Source: CAZDBA01 sp964503615 (GTDB lineage: Bacteria > Planctomycetota > Planctomycetia > Pirellulales > Pirellulaceae). Taken from it: a DNA stretch of 7,756 nt. The notes below the pieces were generated by a model. The model did no database searches and was not told where the DNA came from. It saw only the letters and a program-made list of their open reading frames with translations. How positions within the stretch are numbered: the stretch's first letter is position 1; every line of letters begins with the position of its first letter. The stretch lies in the NCBI GenBank assembly GCA_964503615.1, contig CAZDBA010000196.1, positions 1-7,756 of the forward strand, in the 5' to 3' direction. A program made the translations under genes and the position numbers. This document shows, piece by piece, positions 5,624-7,756 of this stretch.

Positions 5624-6865
5624 TTAGCCGTGTAGAGTTTGCTGGAATTCCGGGTAGCCAACTTCGTGGTGCTCACTGAAGTCCAAACCACGTTGTTCGT
5701 CTGTTGTACTGACTCGTAGATTGGTCAGGACCGAAACCGTTTTGAACGTCAGATAAGCAACAGGGAAGGTCCAAGCGAAACAGGCTAGGATTCCGATCAA
5801 CTGAGTCTTCATAAGTGCTACGTTGAAGATTTGATCGCCGAAGAACATTCCAGCGGCCAAAGTTCCCCAAGCTCCACAAACACCGTGGACCGTGACGGCA
5901 CCAACGGGATCGTCCCATTTCAGTTGTGTGCTTAAAGCGGTTGCTCCAACGCAGATGATTCCGGCACTCAGTCCGGTCACAATCGCATAGACAGGTTCCA
6001 TGGTCGCACAGCCAGCAGTAATAGCTACCAAACCGGCCAAACCACCGTTGACTGTTTCTGTCATCAACATTTTCCCACCGGATAGGACTCGTGTTCCAAC
6101 GAAACCAACAACGCCCGCAGCACCGGAAAGGTGAGTATTCAAGAGGATCTGCCCGATCGACTCGTCTGCAGTCAAACCACTGCCGCCGTTAAAGCCAAAC
6201 CAACCGAACCACAGGATCAAACCACCAAAGGCGACCAGTGGAAGGTTGTGTCCGCCAATTTCACGAGCGGTTCCGTCTTCACCGAATTTACCTGTTCGAG
6301 CACCGAGGCACAGGATACCAGCCAAGGCACACCAGCCACCGACGGAGTGAACAACGGAGCTGCCCGCAAAGTCGATGAAGCCTTCTTTGGCCAACCATCC
6401 GTCGGGATTCCAAGCCCAGCATCCGAAAGTTGGGTAGATGATCGCGGTGATAACCATCGCGACCATCAAGTAGGCACTGAAACGAATTCGCTCGGCCAAA
6501 GCACCGGAGACGATCGTAGCTGCGGTCGCAGCGAACATGATTTGGTAAACCAGAACCATGTAGTCCCAAGCGTCACCTTGGAACATGAATCCGTCGGTTC
6601 CCCATAGACCATTTGTGCAGGTTCCTGCCATGATTCCGTAGCCAACACCCCAGAAGAGCAGGGCACCGAAACACATGTCAGTGTAATTTTTCATAATTAC
6701 ATTGATCGAGTTTTTACTGCGGACCATGCCACTTTCGAGCATGGCAAATCCCGCTTGCATAAAAAAGACCAAGGCAGCGCAAACGGCGACCCAAATAAAA
6801 TTCATGTTGACTTGCAATGTTTCCATTACGTCCGCGTTAGCAATTTCTACTAATTCGCCTTCCAT
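5624..6865 (-). CDS. amt: Ammonium transporter (Amt/MEP/Rh family)
   Basis: The 413-residue inner-membrane protein has eleven expected membrane segments and moves ammonium/ammonia inward. The family's core residues are visible: the twin pore histidines H173 (DFAGSSVVHS) and H327 (VTVHGVCGAWG), the Phe gates F111 (MFAATAATIVSGALAERIRF) and F225 (GWFGFNGGS), and the structural Asp D165. TM1 carries FFMQAGFAMLESGMVRSKN (34-52), and the tail has GLDFSEHHEVGYPEF (393-407), a cytosolic region that in characterised relatives meets P-II proteins. The N-terminus is the type without a cleaved signal peptide. I chose ATG at 6865 because GGAG lies 7 nt upstream and the protein then has normal length; the frame stays open to 7261, but the extra part has no family character. 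No glnB/glnK gene is adjacent, unlike many amt loci. Expression is likely nitrogen-regulated, but I found no convincing sigma54 promoter. Confidence 0.98.
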   Translation of the reverse strand: MEGELVEIANADVMETLQVNMNFIWVAVCAALVFFMQAGFAMLESGMVRSKNSINVIMKNYTDMCFGALLFWGVGYGIMAGTCTNGLWGTDGFMFQGDAWDYMVLVYQIMFAATAATIVSGALAERIRFSAYLMVAMVITAIIYPTFGCWAWNPDGWLAKEGFIDFAGSSVVHSVGGWCALAGILCLGARTGKFGEDGTAREIGGHNLPLVAFGGLILWFGWFGFNGGSGLTADESIGQILLNTHLSGAAGVVGFVGTRVLSGGKMLMTETVNGGLAGLVAITAGCATMEPVYAIVTGLSAGIICVGATALSTQLKWDDPVGAVTVHGVCGAWGTLAAGMFFGDQIFNVALMKTQLIGILACFAWTFPVAYLTFKTVSVLTNLRVSTTDEQRGLDFSEHHEVGYPEFQQTLHG

Positions 6866-6981
6866 CGAAGTTCTCCGAAGTTGTTTAATTTCGCATGATT
6901 GTGGGGTTATGATTTGAGAGGGTTCGGATGACGGTAATAAAGCCAGCCTGGGGAGAACTGAATACAGTCTTGGGAAAGACA

Positions 6982-7004
6982 TCCTGTTCATGCGAATGAC
7001 AGGA
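6982..7004. other. Hairpin in the amt upstream region
   Basis: TCCTGT (6982-6987) pairs with ACAGGA (6999-7004). With one bulged T (6988), CAT and ATG extend the stem to nine pairs around a GCGA tetraloop (GNRA class on the plus strand). It lies about 117 bp upstream of the amt start. It may be part of an RNA leader or a protein-binding palindrome; chance occurrence is also possible. Confidence 0.35.
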
Positions 7005-7523
7005 ACGCATACGGTTCTCGTGAAGGTAGATTGCAGTAAATGGCGGTGTAGGGAAAATCTTTCGGGTTTTTCGGGTAATCTGTTGTTTCTCAAGTACTGT
7101 CGGTCGTCCTCGCGTTGGCAATGGTCGTTCGATGGAGTTCGGAGCGGTCCGATCGTAACGGTTCTGACGCTGCATGATTGCCAGAATGAGATCGCAAAAA
7201 TTGAAACACGCGCGATACTGCTTGGCAGGTTTTTGAGCAGGGAACGGTTAAGCCGTTTCACTTTCTTAGAGGCAGTTCGGATATTTTGCTGCTGGAAAAA
7301 TCGAGACTGTGTAAAGCCCCGTTTCCTTCCGCTGACTCGTTCCTGATAAAAAAACGGTCCGGCAAGGAAATCCAGCTCGGTAGACTGCGCCGTGTCATGT
7401 TTTTTGACGATGGCAAAGCCCGCTTTTATTGGGTACGATATCGGGTTAGAAAATTCGGAGACTGTTGTCGGTTGGCAATAGATTGGTCAGAAATGGCCAC
7501 TGAAGATTTTTAAAAACGGGTGT

Positions 7524-7560
7524 CAGTTAACTGTCTAAGTTTTGTGGTTGGCCAAGCCAA
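7524..7560. promoter_or_regulatory. Two palindromes upstream of the FucP-like gene, candidate operator region
   Basis: CAGTTAACTG (7524-7533) is a perfect 10-bp palindrome, and TTGGC-CAA-GCCAA (7548-7560) is a perfect 5-bp-arm inverted repeat. They end 83 and 56 bp before the ATG at 7617, where repressor or activator sites for sugar transporters commonly lie. No regulator gene is in the window to match them to, and short palindromes occur by chance. Confidence 0.3.
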
Positions 7561-7616
7561 ACAGCACGGGAGCTTAAGACAAACCCACCTACCCTTTAAC
7601 TCTCAAACTATTTGCC

Positions 7617-7756
7617 ATGACAAACGAAAATTCGAACGCTGTCGTTCCCAAGAAGTACCTGCTTACGTTTTGCCTTGTGACGGTACTGTTTGCCCTATGG
7701 GGATTTGCAAACAACTTTACCGACCCGATGGTAAAGGTCTTTAAGGACGTGTTTGC
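7617..7756 (+). CDS. fucP: MFS sugar:H+ symporter, FucP-like (N-terminal fragment)
   Basis: The first 46 codons are in the window; the gene runs off the right edge. After a short polar N-terminus (residues 1-13) comes the first membrane segment, and the strongly conserved FHS-family block LFALWGFANNFTDPMVKVFK (24-43) covers the end of TM1 and the following residues. In characterised FucP an Asp and an Asn of this first segment region are important for proton and sugar handling; here the NN-x2-D pattern is present. The family imports L-fucose, or in relatives glucose/galactose and other sugars, with protons; the substrate cannot be decided from this fragment. Planctomycetes degrade sulfated, fucose-rich algal polysaccharides, which would fit, but this is inference. 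No clear Shine-Dalgarno sequence precedes the ATG. Confidence 0.85.
   Translation, partial: MTNENSNAVVPKKYLLTFCLVTVLFALWGFANNFTDPMVKVFKDVF

Larger units (their letters stand above)
6866..7616. other. Long gene-free divergent region between amt and the FucP-like gene
   Basis: About 750 bp without a supportable gene. Open frames here (plus strand 6990-7346 and 7286-7513; minus-strand extension of amt) lack ribosome sites and recognisable composition. The region holds the control elements of two divergent genes: a hairpin at 6982-7004, a small inverted repeat AACGG-TTAAG-CCGTT at 7243-7257, and two palindromes close to the FucP-like gene at 7524-7560. I saw no clear sigma70 or sigma54 promoter, riboswitch or terminator. 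An unannotated small RNA remains possible. Confidence 0.6.

Noticed and set aside
6131..6607. 158-codon plus-strand open frame antisense to amt
   Set aside because: It lies wholly within the clear amt coding region and has shadow-like composition.
7210..7240. Sigma54-like promoter (TTGGCAGG... with GAGC downstream)
   Set aside because: The GG-to-GC spacing is 11 rather than 10 and the -12 element is poor; it also points away from amt.
6866..7261. In-frame N-terminal extension of the ammonium transporter to an upstream start at 7261
   Set aside because: The extra residues have no Amt or signal-peptide character, while ATG 6865 has a good ribosome site and gives the usual family length.
7286..7513. 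75-codon plus-strand open frame in the amt/FucP-like intergenic region
   Set aside because: It has no ribosome site and no recognisable domain, and such short open frames are expected by chance.
1..7756. CRISPR arrays, insertion sequences, tRNA/rRNA genes, phage or attachment sites
   Set aside because: I saw no regular repeat-spacer pattern, transposase motif, terminal inverted repeats or tRNA-like cloverleaf.

Overview
The window looks like a stretch of a planctomycete chromosome, most likely a Rhodopirellula/Pirellulaceae-type bacterium. This is an inference from the exported formylglycine-generating-enzyme-like protein with its family-typical long insert, the many uncharacterised membrane proteins, weak Shine-Dalgarno use and loosely packed genes. 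Nothing in the window (no rRNA, tRNA or diagnostic housekeeping gene) proves the taxonomy.

Layout, left to right. (1) Plus strand: the last codons of an unrecognised gene (to 85), then a secreted FGE-sulfatase-domain protein (125-1345) that appears to lack the two catalytic cysteines of true FGE. (2) A 100-N scaffold gap (1433-1532), so gene order across it rests on scaffolding only. (3) Minus strand, read right to left: a six-pass membrane protein (4570-3926) overlapping by 8 nt a winged-helix regulator (3933-3514), then two paralogous multi-pass membrane proteins (3389-2394 and 2351-1563). (4) Minus strand: an ammonium transporter, amt (6865-5624), followed by an unrecognised 226-residue protein (5535-4855) that ends at a clear intrinsic terminator (4730-4774). 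(5) A 751-bp gene-free divergent region (6866-7616). (6) Plus strand: the first 46 codons of a FucP-like MFS sugar:H+ symporter (7617 to the window edge).

The most interesting signal is regulatory. A 17-bp palindrome, ACTTTG-N5-CAAAGT, lies just upstream of the membrane protein/regulator pair (4632-4648). The same sequence, reverse-complemented with one mismatch, lies upstream of the first of the two paralogous membrane proteins (3422-3438). Each copy overlaps a plausible -10 element. The simplest reading is that the winged-helix regulator controls its own operon and the neighbouring two-gene membrane-protein unit, giving a compact four-gene, two-promoter regulon whose physiological role is unknown. 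Separately, the amt-226aa unit and the FucP-like gene suggest nutrient uptake (ammonium, sugar) flanking an extended intergenic control region; no glnB/glnK gene accompanies amt here.
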